From contig JAFRLO010000037.1 of NCBI GenBank assembly GCA_017431165.1, positions 1 through 51,297 on the forward strand: a stretch of 51,297 nt of DNA, read 5' to 3'. Of this stretch, positions 8,191 to 16,228 are shown one piece after another (the stretch's first letter is position 1; each line of letters opens with the position of its first letter). Both the position numbers and the translations under genes were made by a program. This DNA is from Eggerthellaceae bacterium (lineage in GTDB: Bacteria > Actinomycetota > Coriobacteriia > Coriobacteriales > Eggerthellaceae). The notes under the pieces are model-generated. The model was not told where the DNA came from, ran no database searches, and saw only the letters and a list, made by a program, of their open reading frames with translations.

Positions 8191-8516
8191 CGCCCGAAAT
8201 CACTCGGGATCATCTGAATATCTCGAATCAAATCAGGAAAGACAGCATGGCTTGGGAGTAGTGCGCCCTCTTTCGGCGTGCGCGTATGCGCATGCCAAAA
8301 AAGCCATGTTGCTCTTTGACAACCGCATATCTGAAACGAACATCCCGAATGCGGGGCCGGAGCCGCATATAGTCCCCCGGCAGCCAACCTAGCGAGCTGA
8401 TACGTAAAGGGCATCGCGCATGCGGTGACAAGCACAGAAATCTGCAGACAACCATCCAACCGTCCGGAAACTTCATCGTCTGTGCAGATGAACGACACGG
8501 AAAGAAAGGAAGATGC
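8191..8516 (+). other. Long structured leader of the orphan ATPase gene
   Basis: About 325 untranslated bases separate the promoter from the ATG. They hold several hairpins: CATGGCTT (8246-8253) pairs with AAGCCATG (8301-8308) around a GC-rich inner stem, and ATGCGG (8349-8354) pairs with CCGCAT (8363-8368). No known riboswitch, T-box or leader peptide was recognised. It may be a regulatory leader or contain a small RNA. Confidence 0.4.
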
Positions 8517-10040
8517 ATGTCTACGAACAATCATAAATCACTCGGTAGAATCGACCATGTCGATGAAGATGCCGATGCCATATCGGGTTTGAATGCAGAT
8601 AGCGAAAACCCCTTCGACGAACACTGCCCCGACGGGCAATTTCTGGCCGAGAACCTCTCCTTCGGCATCACGCTCGGCAAAGCCGATGGGCGCACCGTGT
8701 TCCAATTCAACGAGGACCGTTTCCGCCATACAGCCATCATCGGCCGTACAGGCAGCGGCAAATCAAACCACATCATGCAGATGGAACGCGAGGACATCCG
8801 AAACGGAGCCGGCGTCGCCATCATCGCAGCCCATGAGGAGGATGCGCTCTATCCGCTCATGTGCGTCCCAAAAGAGCGAATTGACGACGTGATCATCCTT
8901 GATCCGACCAATGCCCGTGTGCTGCCCTGCTTGAATCCACTCGATGTGGAACCCACTGACAAAGCAGCGGCCTCAAAGGCAGTAAGTGATTGCATCCAGC
9001 TGCTGAAAAGCCAGTGCTATCACGAATGGGCGGGGCCCAGGTTCGACCAGATGGCACGCCTCGCCCTTGAAACGATGCTCGACCCTGGCTTTCTCGAGGC
9101 CGTCTGCGTAGAGCATACGAAGGTTGCAGCGATCCCATGCGTTCCCGCATCGCGGGAACAACTCGGGAACCACCCCCATATAGGGCTGATCGAGCGCATG
9201 TACACCGATCCCGACTACGTAAGGTTGTTTCTTCCCAAGCTCACAAGCAAGCACCTCTACGATCAGTGGAAGCTCGAAGCGAGCTCGCGACGTTCGATCG
9301 ATGCGGATGACAAAGTGCAATGGTTCTTAAGCAAGCTCGATCCATTCTTCTGTGATCGCGTGCTGAAGAACATCTTTGGCCCGGGTAAGAAGACCATCGA
9401 TATCAAGCAGATCGTCGATGAGGGGAAAATACTCGTGGCAATCATCCCTGAGCATCGCATCGGGCACGATGCCGCTGCGCTGTTGCGCACATGGCTGCTC
9501 ATGCAGCTAAAAGACGCCATCCTTGCTCGAGGAGCCTTAGATGACAGCGGTTATTTCGGCATCTGCTCCGCATCGAAACGAAAGACACAAGACCTCGACC
9601 CGTTCTTCGTGTACGTCGACGAATTCGGAGAGCAGGCAAGCCTTGAGTTCGCATCGTTTCTCGCCGAATCGCGCAAGTATCACGTCGGATTCACGCTTGC
9701 ATTTCAGAACCTCGCGCAAATGAGCACGTTCGATACCCATGCAGGCCGCGAAAGCAGCAAGCTGCTTGATGCCATCCTCGGAAACGTCGGAACCGTTATC
9801 ACCTATCCCATTGGTAGTTCGGATACCACCCTGATGGCTCGCCAGCTCAACGTGGACGAACGCGAAGTCGCTAATATCAGGCGTTATCACCCGCTTGCCC
9901 GCGTATTGCTCGATAACGAGCAGCGTCTTTTAACGCTTGACGTCGATTGCAAACCAAAACCCGACGACCCCGACATGCCTGAAACTTTGGCCGACAACCA
10001 AATCATCCATAACGTCTGGTTGCCGGTTAGGCGCAATTGA
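8517..10040 (+). CDS. Orphan VirD4/TraG-HerA-like ATPase
   Basis: Soluble P-loop ATPase of 507 residues related to conjugative coupling proteins. Walker A is GRTGSGKS (residues 76-83); Walker B is FFVYVDEFGEQ with D368-E369; later FTLAFQNLAQM and a region of the TraG/TraM-recognition type (GNVGTVITYPIGSSDTTLMARQL) follow. Coupling proteins normally have N-terminal TM helices and lie beside relaxase and type IV secretion genes; here no TM helix and no such neighbours are present. It may pump or remodel DNA in another context such as a cryptic element or a defence role; this is inference. GAAAGGAAGATGC precedes the ATG. Transcription probably starts at the palindrome promoter near 8190. Confidence 0.75.
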   Translation: MSTNNHKSLGRIDHVDEDADAISGLNADSENPFDEHCPDGQFLAENLSFGITLGKADGRTVFQFNEDRFRHTAIIGRTGSGKSNHIMQMEREDIRNGAGVAIIAAHEEDALYPLMCVPKERIDDVIILDPTNARVLPCLNPLDVEPTDKAAASKAVSDCIQLLKSQCYHEWAGPRFDQMARLALETMLDPGFLEAVCVEHTKVAAIPCVPASREQLGNHPHIGLIERMYTDPDYVRLFLPKLTSKHLYDQWKLEASSRRSIDADDKVQWFLSKLDPFFCDRVLKNIFGPGKKTIDIKQIVDEGKILVAIIPEHRIGHDAAALLRTWLLMQLKDAILARGALDDSGYFGICSASKRKTQDLDPFFVYVDEFGEQASLEFASFLAESRKYHVGFTLAFQNLAQMSTFDTHAGRESSKLLDAILGNVGTVITYPIGSSDTTLMARQLNVDEREVANIRRYHPLARVLLDNEQRLLTLDVDCKPKPDDPDMPETLADNQIIHNVWLPVRRN

Positions 10041-10042
10041 TA

Positions 10043-10066
10043 AGCGCCACATTTCATTGCGGCGCT
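10043..10066 (+). terminator. Possible weak terminator
   Basis: AGCGCC and GGCGCT form a 6-bp stem directly after the ATPase stop codon; no T run follows, so function is uncertain. Confidence 0.3.
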
Positions 10067-10117
10067 CGATCCCATATGCAGGGAAAGATCAACTCAGGCA
10101 TTAACGACACATCATGT

Positions 10118-10179
10118 TGTGCAAATTTATCTACAATTGTTGATTCTTCTACATGTGTGGATTATAGTAAATTCGCACA
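10118..10179 (+). promoter_or_regulatory. TetR-gene promoter with spaced inverted repeat
   Basis: TTGATT (10140-10145), 17 bases, TATAGT (10163-10168) form a promoter. TGTGCAAATTTA (10118-10129) and TAAATTCGCACA (10168-10179) are inverted copies with one mismatch that flank it, consistent with autoregulation by the TetR protein encoded next. Confidence 0.6.
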
Positions 10180-10204
10180 TTATCGAGAGAATCGAGTAAC
10201 CTTT

Positions 10205-10792
10205 ATGAGCAGAACAGACCGTCGCGTCATACGTACCCGCAAGGCAATCATGGATGCATTCGGCGAGCTCATCGCCGTACAGAGCATCGATACGATCAGC
10301 ATCTCCGCGCTTGCACGCAAGGCAAACATCGACCGCAAGACCTTCTATTTGCATTACCCATCCATCAACGCTTTAGTCAACAGCTTCATCCAGCAACATA
10401 TAGAGCGTGTACTCAAGGTCTTCAAAAGGCATTCTTATCTACCCATCGAAGAGCGTCTTCACCCTATGCTTCAAGAGGCGAATGCGATGTTCGAAGAGAA
10501 CATCGATGTGTGGACGCACCTCGCTGACAATCTTTCAACCGATGAGATGATCGACATCATCGCAAACACGCTTGGCCCCGCCGTCGTCAATACGGGACTC
10601 GCAAAAGAAGTAGATGCAGGGCAGTTGGCGAACGTCCTTGCGCTTGCGCGTTTGCGCTACGCACTCGCCGGAGCACTCTCGTTGTACACGTTCTGGCTCA
10701 AGAACGGCTGCAAGGAACCCGTGGAAGCGGTTTCCAAAATCGTCGAGGACTCTGCAAGAAACGGCATCTACCCGCTCGAGAGGCGCGTTTAG
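10205..10792 (+). CDS. TetR/AcrR-family transcriptional regulator
   Basis: A 195-residue regulator. The N-terminal 55 residues form the TetR helix-turn-helix (RTRKAIMDAFGELI, SISALARKANIDRKTFYLHYPSINALV), close to the DhaS-like group; the C-terminal domain is a helical ligand/dimer domain with no recognised ligand. The start ATG 10205 is chosen because the domain begins there; the ribosome site is weak. Its 3' end overlaps the convergent ADP-ribosylglycohydrolase gene by 4 bases. The target is unknown; the upstream inverted repeat suggests self-control. Confidence 0.85.
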   Translation: MSRTDRRVIRTRKAIMDAFGELIAVQSIDTISISALARKANIDRKTFYLHYPSINALVNSFIQQHIERVLKVFKRHSYLPIEERLHPMLQEANAMFEENIDVWTHLADNLSTDEMIDIIANTLGPAVVNTGLAKEVDAGQLANVLALARLRYALAGALSLYTFWLKNGCKEPVEAVSKIVEDSARNGIYPLERRV

Positions 10793-11625
10793 AACAAACA
10801 CGCCTCGATTATCTCTTTGCCCCGCAACGATTCCATCCACCGCGCAGGAATAGCGTCGATGCCATAGAATGCGCCAGCGAGCGCGCCAGCCACGCACGCA
10901 GTCGTATCGGTATCGCTACCGAGATTCACCGCTGCCAGCACGCAATCGGCATAACTATCGGTATTGGCAAAACACCAAAGCGCCGCACCAAGCGTATCCA
11001 ACACGAATCCGCTCGAACGCACTTCACCTCGTTGCCAAGTAACCACGGTATCGAGGAAAGCGAAGCTTTCGCCTGTGGGCTTCAACTCGCAAACAACCTC
11101 TTCCATCGAAAGGACATCCGTGATGTCGCCGTTGATGATGCGGCGCAGGAGCTCAACGAAAAACACGCACGATTCAGTGGAAACGCGATGCGCATGCGTG
11201 ATGGCGGAAACAGCTCTCACATCATCATCGTTTGCATCGCAATACGCGAGCGGCGCGATGCGCATGAGCGAGCCATTGCCGTTATCGCGTTCGCCCGAAC
11301 AGCCGTACCCCTCATCGAGCGCTATGGCTGTCGTATTGCCGATATCGAAGCACGACCCATCCGCTGTATATGCTCCGTTGCGCCACCAGTGCCTAAAACG
11401 TTCGCGCATGTCATCCGTATCGATGCGTCCGGCTAGCTCGCGGATGCTATCGCATGTGGCAAGCATCATGGACGTATCGTCCGAGAACGTTCCGGCAGGT
11501 AAACCGTATGTGCCCTGCCCCACCATGTCGGAGCATTCGAATGAATCGCGGGCCTTGAATTCGAACGGAACGCCGAGCGCATCGCCTATAGCTGCACCAT
11601 AAACCGCATCTCTGAGAGTGCCCAC
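10789..11625 (-). CDS. ADP-ribosylglycohydrolase family protein
   Basis: DraG/ARH-type hydrolase of 278 residues. Seen are the opening GAAIGDALGVPFEF, the metal-binding FSDDTSMMLA and the C-terminal NLGSDTDTTACVAGALAGAFYG, together giving the Asp/Thr ligands for two Mg ions. The family removes ADP-ribose from proteins or small acceptors. Start: GTG 11625 has AGGAG six bases upstream; a TTG two codons earlier would leave no spacing. Convergent with the TetR gene, with no partner ADP-ribosyltransferase in the window, so the substrate cannot be predicted. Confidence 0.9.
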   Translation of the reverse strand: MGTLRDAVYGAAIGDALGVPFEFKARDSFECSDMVGQGTYGLPAGTFSDDTSMMLATCDSIRELAGRIDTDDMRERFRHWWRNGAYTADGSCFDIGNTTAIALDEGYGCSGERDNGNGSLMRIAPLAYCDANDDDVRAVSAITHAHRVSTESCVFFVELLRRIINGDITDVLSMEEVVCELKPTGESFAFLDTVVTWQRGEVRSSGFVLDTLGAALWCFANTDSYADCVLAAVNLGSDTDTTACVAGALAGAFYGIDAIPARWMESLRGKEIIEACLF

Positions 11626-11643
11626 GTACAACTCCTCATCCGT

Positions 11644-13275
11644 CTATCCGAACAGGCTGCCGATGACATCACCGATGTCTTTGCCAACCTCACCGGCCTT
11701 ATAGGCCTTGTGCGTTTTGCTTTCCTCATCGCCCGTTACGGAATCACGTGTATCGGATACATCCTCGGCCAGTTCGCTTATGGCCGCAATCGTATCGAGC
11801 CCCAAAATCGCGGCGATATTGTGCACGACCGACACGCCGTCTTCGGCCTCCATCTCCACGCCTGTAAACGCATCCTTCACGGTGTCACCGAGATCGTGCA
11901 CGCGATCGGCACTGGAAATGGCGGAAAGCATCGTGGAAACGCCTGGAATGCCGAACAAATCGGTGATAATACCGATGCTTTCGAGAGAATCGGCATCCTG
12001 CATCAGATCCTTGTATAAAGGCACCACGAGCTGCGACATCTTCACATATTTGTTTTGGTCGGCACCTGCATAAGCGAACAGCAAGCCAGCATCCTTCTCT
12101 GAAGCCAGACGAGAGGCAATCACATCATCGGCATCGAATACGATTGCTTCGCACCTGGTGTCACCATGTCCCGCCTGAAGCTCTGTAAACACTTCCATCA
12201 TCTGGGAGAACTCTGCTTCGTTCGCACAATCCAAAAGCACGGCATCTGGGTCTTCAGCCTCGACCTGGGCAGATAAGGTATCGGCCTTTTCAGGGTTGAA
12301 CAGCACGAGCGAAAGGTTCGGACGCGAACGAACAAGTTGCAGGAACTCCTCGTTTGACTCAGATGGTCGAAGTTTCGCGAGGATCTTCTTCTCGGTAAGC
12401 TTTACAAGCTCGAATCCGCCCGCCGCTTCGGCAGCCGCAACTCCCGCTGCCGCAGCATTCCTGGCAAGGAACTTCTTCACAACGAACGCGATACCGCCTG
12501 CGATGACGATTGCGCCGCCGATGATGACGCCGATAGGCAGCCCGGTCTTCGGAATGGCACGCTCTTCACGCGCCCCGCAACGCATGCACTCACGGTACTC
12601 CAGGCCCTCTTCGGAATCCGACGCTTTCTTCAGAACCGTCCACTTCTCCGGCCAGCTATGCCCGAGTGCGGCGAACTCGGTCTTCTTTATATCACCGCAA
12701 CGCGAACATGTTTCTGTCGTAGAACCGGGCTCGGTGCACGTCGGCTCGATCACCGTGCTTACGTAATCGTGTCCGAGTGCTGGAACGGATTCGGTATAGG
12801 AGGTACCGCAGCGGACACAGGTATACGTATTCGTGCCTGCTTCAGTACATGTCGCGGATGTGCCTGACCGATAGTAATCGTGTCCCACTGCACTTGAGGT
12901 CTCGGAAAAGGAATCACCGCAACGAGAGCAGGTGTAGACAATCTCGCCATCTTCCGTGCATGTTGCCGTACTGGCGCTCGCGTGGTATGCATGCCCAAGC
13001 GCGGGCACCGTCACGAAATCTTGGAACAGGGTCCCGCAAACGGGGCAAACCAATGCGCCGAGACCTTCTTCCGTGCATGTCGGGGAATGATAACCCACAG
13101 TGCCGGCGACATCGTAATTCATTATCGGTTCAACATCTTGATCGCAATTCCAGCAATACGTTGCAGCAAATGCCTTGCCTGCGAAAACGGGAAGCAATGA
13201 ACATGCGAGGAAGATGCCGAGAAGCAGGCCGAACACTCGTGCAGAACGCACAAAACGAATGGATGCGGAATGCAT
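11644..13275 (-). CDS. Exported zinc-ribbon repeat protein with large cytoplasmic domain
   Basis: 543 residues. A signal segment (GLLLGIFLACSLLPVFAGKAFA) is followed by five Cys repeats (YCWNCD, LVCPVCG, YTCSRCG, YTCVRCG, ETCSRCG, plus a degenerate ECMRCG), separated by TCTExG and ALGHxY/W stretches as in bacterial surface repeat proteins that may bind zinc. Near residue 247 comes IPKTG, then a TM helix (IGVIIGGAIVIAGGIAFVV) and a KK stop: this looks exactly like a sortase signal, but 270 more residues follow. That C-terminal half is predicted cytoplasmic, Asp/Glu-rich and unrecognised. The start ATG 13275 has GGGAGGG seven bases upstream. A link between cell surface and cytosol is suggested by topology only. 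Confidence 0.65.
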   Translation of the reverse strand: MHSASIRFVRSARVFGLLLGIFLACSLLPVFAGKAFAATYCWNCDQDVEPIMNYDVAGTVGYHSPTCTEEGLGALVCPVCGTLFQDFVTVPALGHAYHASASTATCTEDGEIVYTCSRCGDSFSETSSAVGHDYYRSGTSATCTEAGTNTYTCVRCGTSYTESVPALGHDYVSTVIEPTCTEPGSTTETCSRCGDIKKTEFAALGHSWPEKWTVLKKASDSEEGLEYRECMRCGAREERAIPKTGLPIGVIIGGAIVIAGGIAFVVKKFLARNAAAAGVAAAEAAGGFELVKLTEKKILAKLRPSESNEEFLQLVRSRPNLSLVLFNPEKADTLSAQVEAEDPDAVLLDCANEAEFSQMMEVFTELQAGHGDTRCEAIVFDADDVIASRLASEKDAGLLFAYAGADQNKYVKMSQLVVPLYKDLMQDADSLESIGIITDLFGIPGVSTMLSAISSADRVHDLGDTVKDAFTGVEMEAEDGVSVVHNIAAILGLDTIAAISELAEDVSDTRDSVTGDEESKTHKAYKAGEVGKDIGDVIGSLFG

Positions 13276-13384
13276 GAACGACCCTCCCGATGGAAACCGA
13301 ACGGTACATTTCCGATTGCATCGAATCATAGCACAGGGCATGCGCGCTATACGTCAGTTGCCCTTTCCCGCACGGATGCAGGCA

Positions 13385-14776
13385 TCAAACGAGCGCAATC
13401 ACGCTTGACAGGTACAGATAGATGAGCACGATGATGGCATACGTTTGCACGATGGGCTTCCATTGCCACACGAGCAGACCCGCGAACTCGCGTATGAATG
13501 CATTCGGCCAGAAGTAATACCGCGTCTTGCTTCCGAGCCCCTCGGCATTCATGCCGGCCTTGTGTGCGCATACGTATCCGCGAAGCACATGGTAGTTCGT
13601 CGTCGAGAAGCCCACGCGAAGCTCACCAGCATCGCGATGCGCATGTTTCTCGATGACTTCGCGAGAGAACGCCATGTTCTCGTTCGTGGTAGTGGAGCGA
13701 TCCTCTAGCACGATACGCTCACGCGTAACACCGTTCTCTTGCAGATAGTCCGACATGCTCAAAGCTTCGCTAATGGGCTCATCGGGCCCTTGTCCGCCAC
13801 TGCATACGAACACCGATGGTTCATCCCCCATCGAAACGCGTTCTGCATCGAACGCGATGGCACGGTCGATGCGTCGCTGGAGCAAAGGAAACGGTTTGCC
13901 GTCTGAACGGATGCCGCATCCAAGCACTACCAGATAGTCCACTCCGTGCTGCGGCACATGGCGCGAGGCAAGCCACGCGCACAGCATGGTAGCGACCAAG
14001 AGGCATTCTCCGAGCGCGATGCCCACGGTGATGAACAGATTGACGGTCTGCATCGCACGCGACGCGACACCTACGCCAGACCACGTGCTGCCCACCAAAA
14101 TCAACAGCACGTTCGCCGCAGCCCACGCAATACCGAACGCGATGCCGAGCAGATTCACGGGACGAAAACCCTCATGCCTGATGAGCGATATGTTGCTCGC
14201 GAACAAAAGCAGCGCGATAAATCCCATCGGGAAGAACGAAAGCAACACGAAGTACTCAGCGGAATTGGAGACCGTCACTAGGAATTGCCAGAGCGAAGGA
14301 TCACCGCCCCGCATGAGCATCACCGAAAAGAATGCGAATTGCGCAAGGCAGAACAGAAGGCTGCCGGCGCATGCGATCATCTCGTATCCGTACCACGAGC
14401 GGCGATGCAGTCGCATAAGCGCACTTGCAAACAGTACGGCTGCCCCCGCGAGGAAGATGCACAAGCTGACGTAAATCGACCGCCAACCTTCCTCGAGGTT
14501 GCCGTTCGCTTTAAGCTGAATGTACGCGTATGAGCCGATTGCGAGCGCTAGAACCAGAGGGATAAGCAACAGGAAGCGCCGCCAAATACGTTTCACGCTC
14601 ACAGGTTTGCTTCGCGCAGCTGCATCCATCGCATCTTTCGCCGCCCGGTCAAATGCCCGCTTACGCGAAATGGGCGCTGGCGCATCCGCATCGAGCGTCA
14701 CTGTGCTGTATGGCGCGTAATCGCCTCCGTTGCTCTGCGCAGTATCGGCCTTGTAATCCAGAGGGGTATCGCTCAT
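13385..14776 (-). CDS. YdcF/SanA-like (DUF218) membrane protein
   Basis: 463 residues: a polar N-terminus of about 60 residues, six or so TM helices, then a DUF218 domain (VDYLVVLGCGIRSDGKPFPLLQRR, VFVCSGGQGPDEPISEA, EDRSTTTNENM, FSTTNYHVLR) and a final TM helix. The DUF218 fold occurs in envelope proteins such as SanA and ElyC that affect wall or outer-layer synthesis; the exact reaction is unknown. Start is uncertain: ATG 14776 and ATG 14806 both lack a clear ribosome site. Divergent from the membrane peptidase gene at 14955. Confidence 0.85.
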   Translation of the reverse strand: MSDTPLDYKADTAQSNGGDYAPYSTVTLDADAPAPISRKRAFDRAAKDAMDAAARSKPVSVKRIWRRFLLLIPLVLALAIGSYAYIQLKANGNLEEGWRSIYVSLCIFLAGAAVLFASALMRLHRRSWYGYEMIACAGSLLFCLAQFAFFSVMLMRGGDPSLWQFLVTVSNSAEYFVLLSFFPMGFIALLLFASNISLIRHEGFRPVNLLGIAFGIAWAAANVLLILVGSTWSGVGVASRAMQTVNLFITVGIALGECLLVATMLCAWLASRHVPQHGVDYLVVLGCGIRSDGKPFPLLQRRIDRAIAFDAERVSMGDEPSVFVCSGGQGPDEPISEALSMSDYLQENGVTRERIVLEDRSTTTNENMAFSREVIEKHAHRDAGELRVGFSTTNYHVLRGYVCAHKAGMNAEGLGSKTRYYFWPNAFIREFAGLLVWQWKPIVQTYAIIVLIYLYLSSVIALV

Positions 14777-14954
14777 CGTGGTGTACTCGTTGTCGCTTAA
14801 AACCATCCGTTACATGATACCCGTCTTTGCCAAGGACGCACCAGCCATTCACTCATCATGCTGCTACAATGACCTCGAAAAACAATGCGCCCCTGCATAT
14901 GGCGCAGCACCCGCACCACTGGATGCCCTCCTTTGGACATCCGAAAGGAACGCC

Positions 14955-16184
14955 ATGGATTTCGCAAATATGGATTTCGCTAACTTCGTCGTCGCATTCT
15001 TGAGCCTTGCCGTCGCCGTCGTCGTGTTCGTGATCACATCTGCGCAGACGAAGAGGGCGACCGAGGAACAGACGAAGCAGGAGAACATCCGTGCAACGCT
15101 CACGGATTTCGCCGCGCTTCGCCGTGAACATGAGAACTTCGAGCGCCTTATGCAGGCGCATCCTGAAAGAAGCACCGAGTTCACCAAGCCCTACATCGCA
15201 GACCTCGAGCGCTTTGCCGTCGGCTGTAACCGCGGTGCCTACGATCTTGAAGTGGTCAATAGCATGTCGGGCGGCATGCTCGTGCGACAGTATCGTCGTT
15301 ATTTCAGAGACTACGTGACAGAGCGACGCCGCGCGACGAAGCTCAATTCCGCTGTACCTCGCCAGAACCTCTATATCGAGTACGAAACGATGATGAAAGA
15401 GCTGTGCGCCATACGTGGCGTAGCGTGGGAGCCAATCGAGATGATCTCGGAGGACCAATGGACGCTCGAGCGTATGCTCGACATGCCCATCTCGTCATCC
15501 GACTCCATATTCTCCCTGTTCAGAACGCTACCAGGTGCCATCGAAGCCCACGGCGAAGGAAAGCAAGGCTACCTGTACGTACCAGGCACGCGTAAGGACC
15601 GCTGCGTATTGGTCGCGCATGCCGATACGGTATTCGATGTCGCGTACGACCATGAGCCCGTCGAACAGACCACCGTACTCGAAGACGGTTTCTACCATGG
15701 CACGAACCCCGCATGCAGCATCGGCGCGGACGATCGTGCAGGCTGCGCGATGCTCTGGCTTTTGCGCAAAAGCGGGCACTCATTGCTACTGCTCGATGGA
15801 GAAGAGCACGGTCAAATCGGCTCGCATTTCCTGAAAAAGAGCAATCCTGAGCTGTTCGAAGAAATCAACGCCCATACGTTCATGGTACAGCTCGATAGAC
15901 AGAACGGCAGCGATTACAAGACCTACCAGCTGCCCGTCCCCCGCGCATTCGTCGACTTTGTGGAGCGCGAGACGGGTTACTCGCTTTCGGAAAGCACCGG
16001 CCGCACCGACATCCAGGTGCTGTGCGAAAACGTGAGCGGCGTGAACTTGAGCATTGGCTTCTACGACGAGCACAAGCCTACCGAGCGTTTGTGCCTGGCA
16101 GAATGGGAGCACACGCTCTCGATCGTGCGCACCATGATTGCAAAGCCGCTTTCGCGCTATCCACTGGAACGAAAGGATGCGTAA
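14955..16184 (+). CDS. Membrane-anchored M28/M20-like metallopeptidase
   Basis: 409 residues. A TM helix (FVVAFLSLAVAVVVFVI) is followed by a cytoplasmic region of about 170 residues resembling DUF4760-type membrane proteins, then a di-zinc peptidase core. Candidate metal ligands and base in order are H222 (HADTV), D259 (GADDRAG), E283/E284 (DGEEHG), D314 (QLDRQN) and H373 (YDEHKP), the complete M28/M20 pattern. Activity as an aminopeptidase or amidohydrolase is likely; the substrate is unknown. Start ATG 14955 is preceded by GAAAGGAACGCC. A possible -10 box TACAAT lies at 14865-14870 without a strong -35. Confidence 0.7.
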   Translation: MDFANMDFANFVVAFLSLAVAVVVFVITSAQTKRATEEQTKQENIRATLTDFAALRREHENFERLMQAHPERSTEFTKPYIADLERFAVGCNRGAYDLEVVNSMSGGMLVRQYRRYFRDYVTERRRATKLNSAVPRQNLYIEYETMMKELCAIRGVAWEPIEMISEDQWTLERMLDMPISSSDSIFSLFRTLPGAIEAHGEGKQGYLYVPGTRKDRCVLVAHADTVFDVAYDHEPVEQTTVLEDGFYHGTNPACSIGADDRAGCAMLWLLRKSGHSLLLLDGEEHGQIGSHFLKKSNPELFEEINAHTFMVQLDRQNGSDYKTYQLPVPRAFVDFVERETGYSLSESTGRTDIQVLCENVSGVNLSIGFYDEHKPTERLCLAEWEHTLSIVRTMIAKPLSRYPLERKDA

Positions 16185-16228
16185 GGCGCTGACCGACTCG
16201 GCCAGTGCGCATCGCATGAGGAAGCCCC

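Noticed and set aside
8142-8534. Minus-strand small ORFs in the leader of the orphan ATPase gene
   Set aside because: They overlap the promoter and the ATPase start, have no ribosome site, and their products look random.
12650-13200. Tandem DNA repeat or CRISPR-like array in the zinc-ribbon gene
   Set aside because: The repetition is at protein level (Cys ribbons) with diverged DNA; there are no identical direct repeats with constant spacers.
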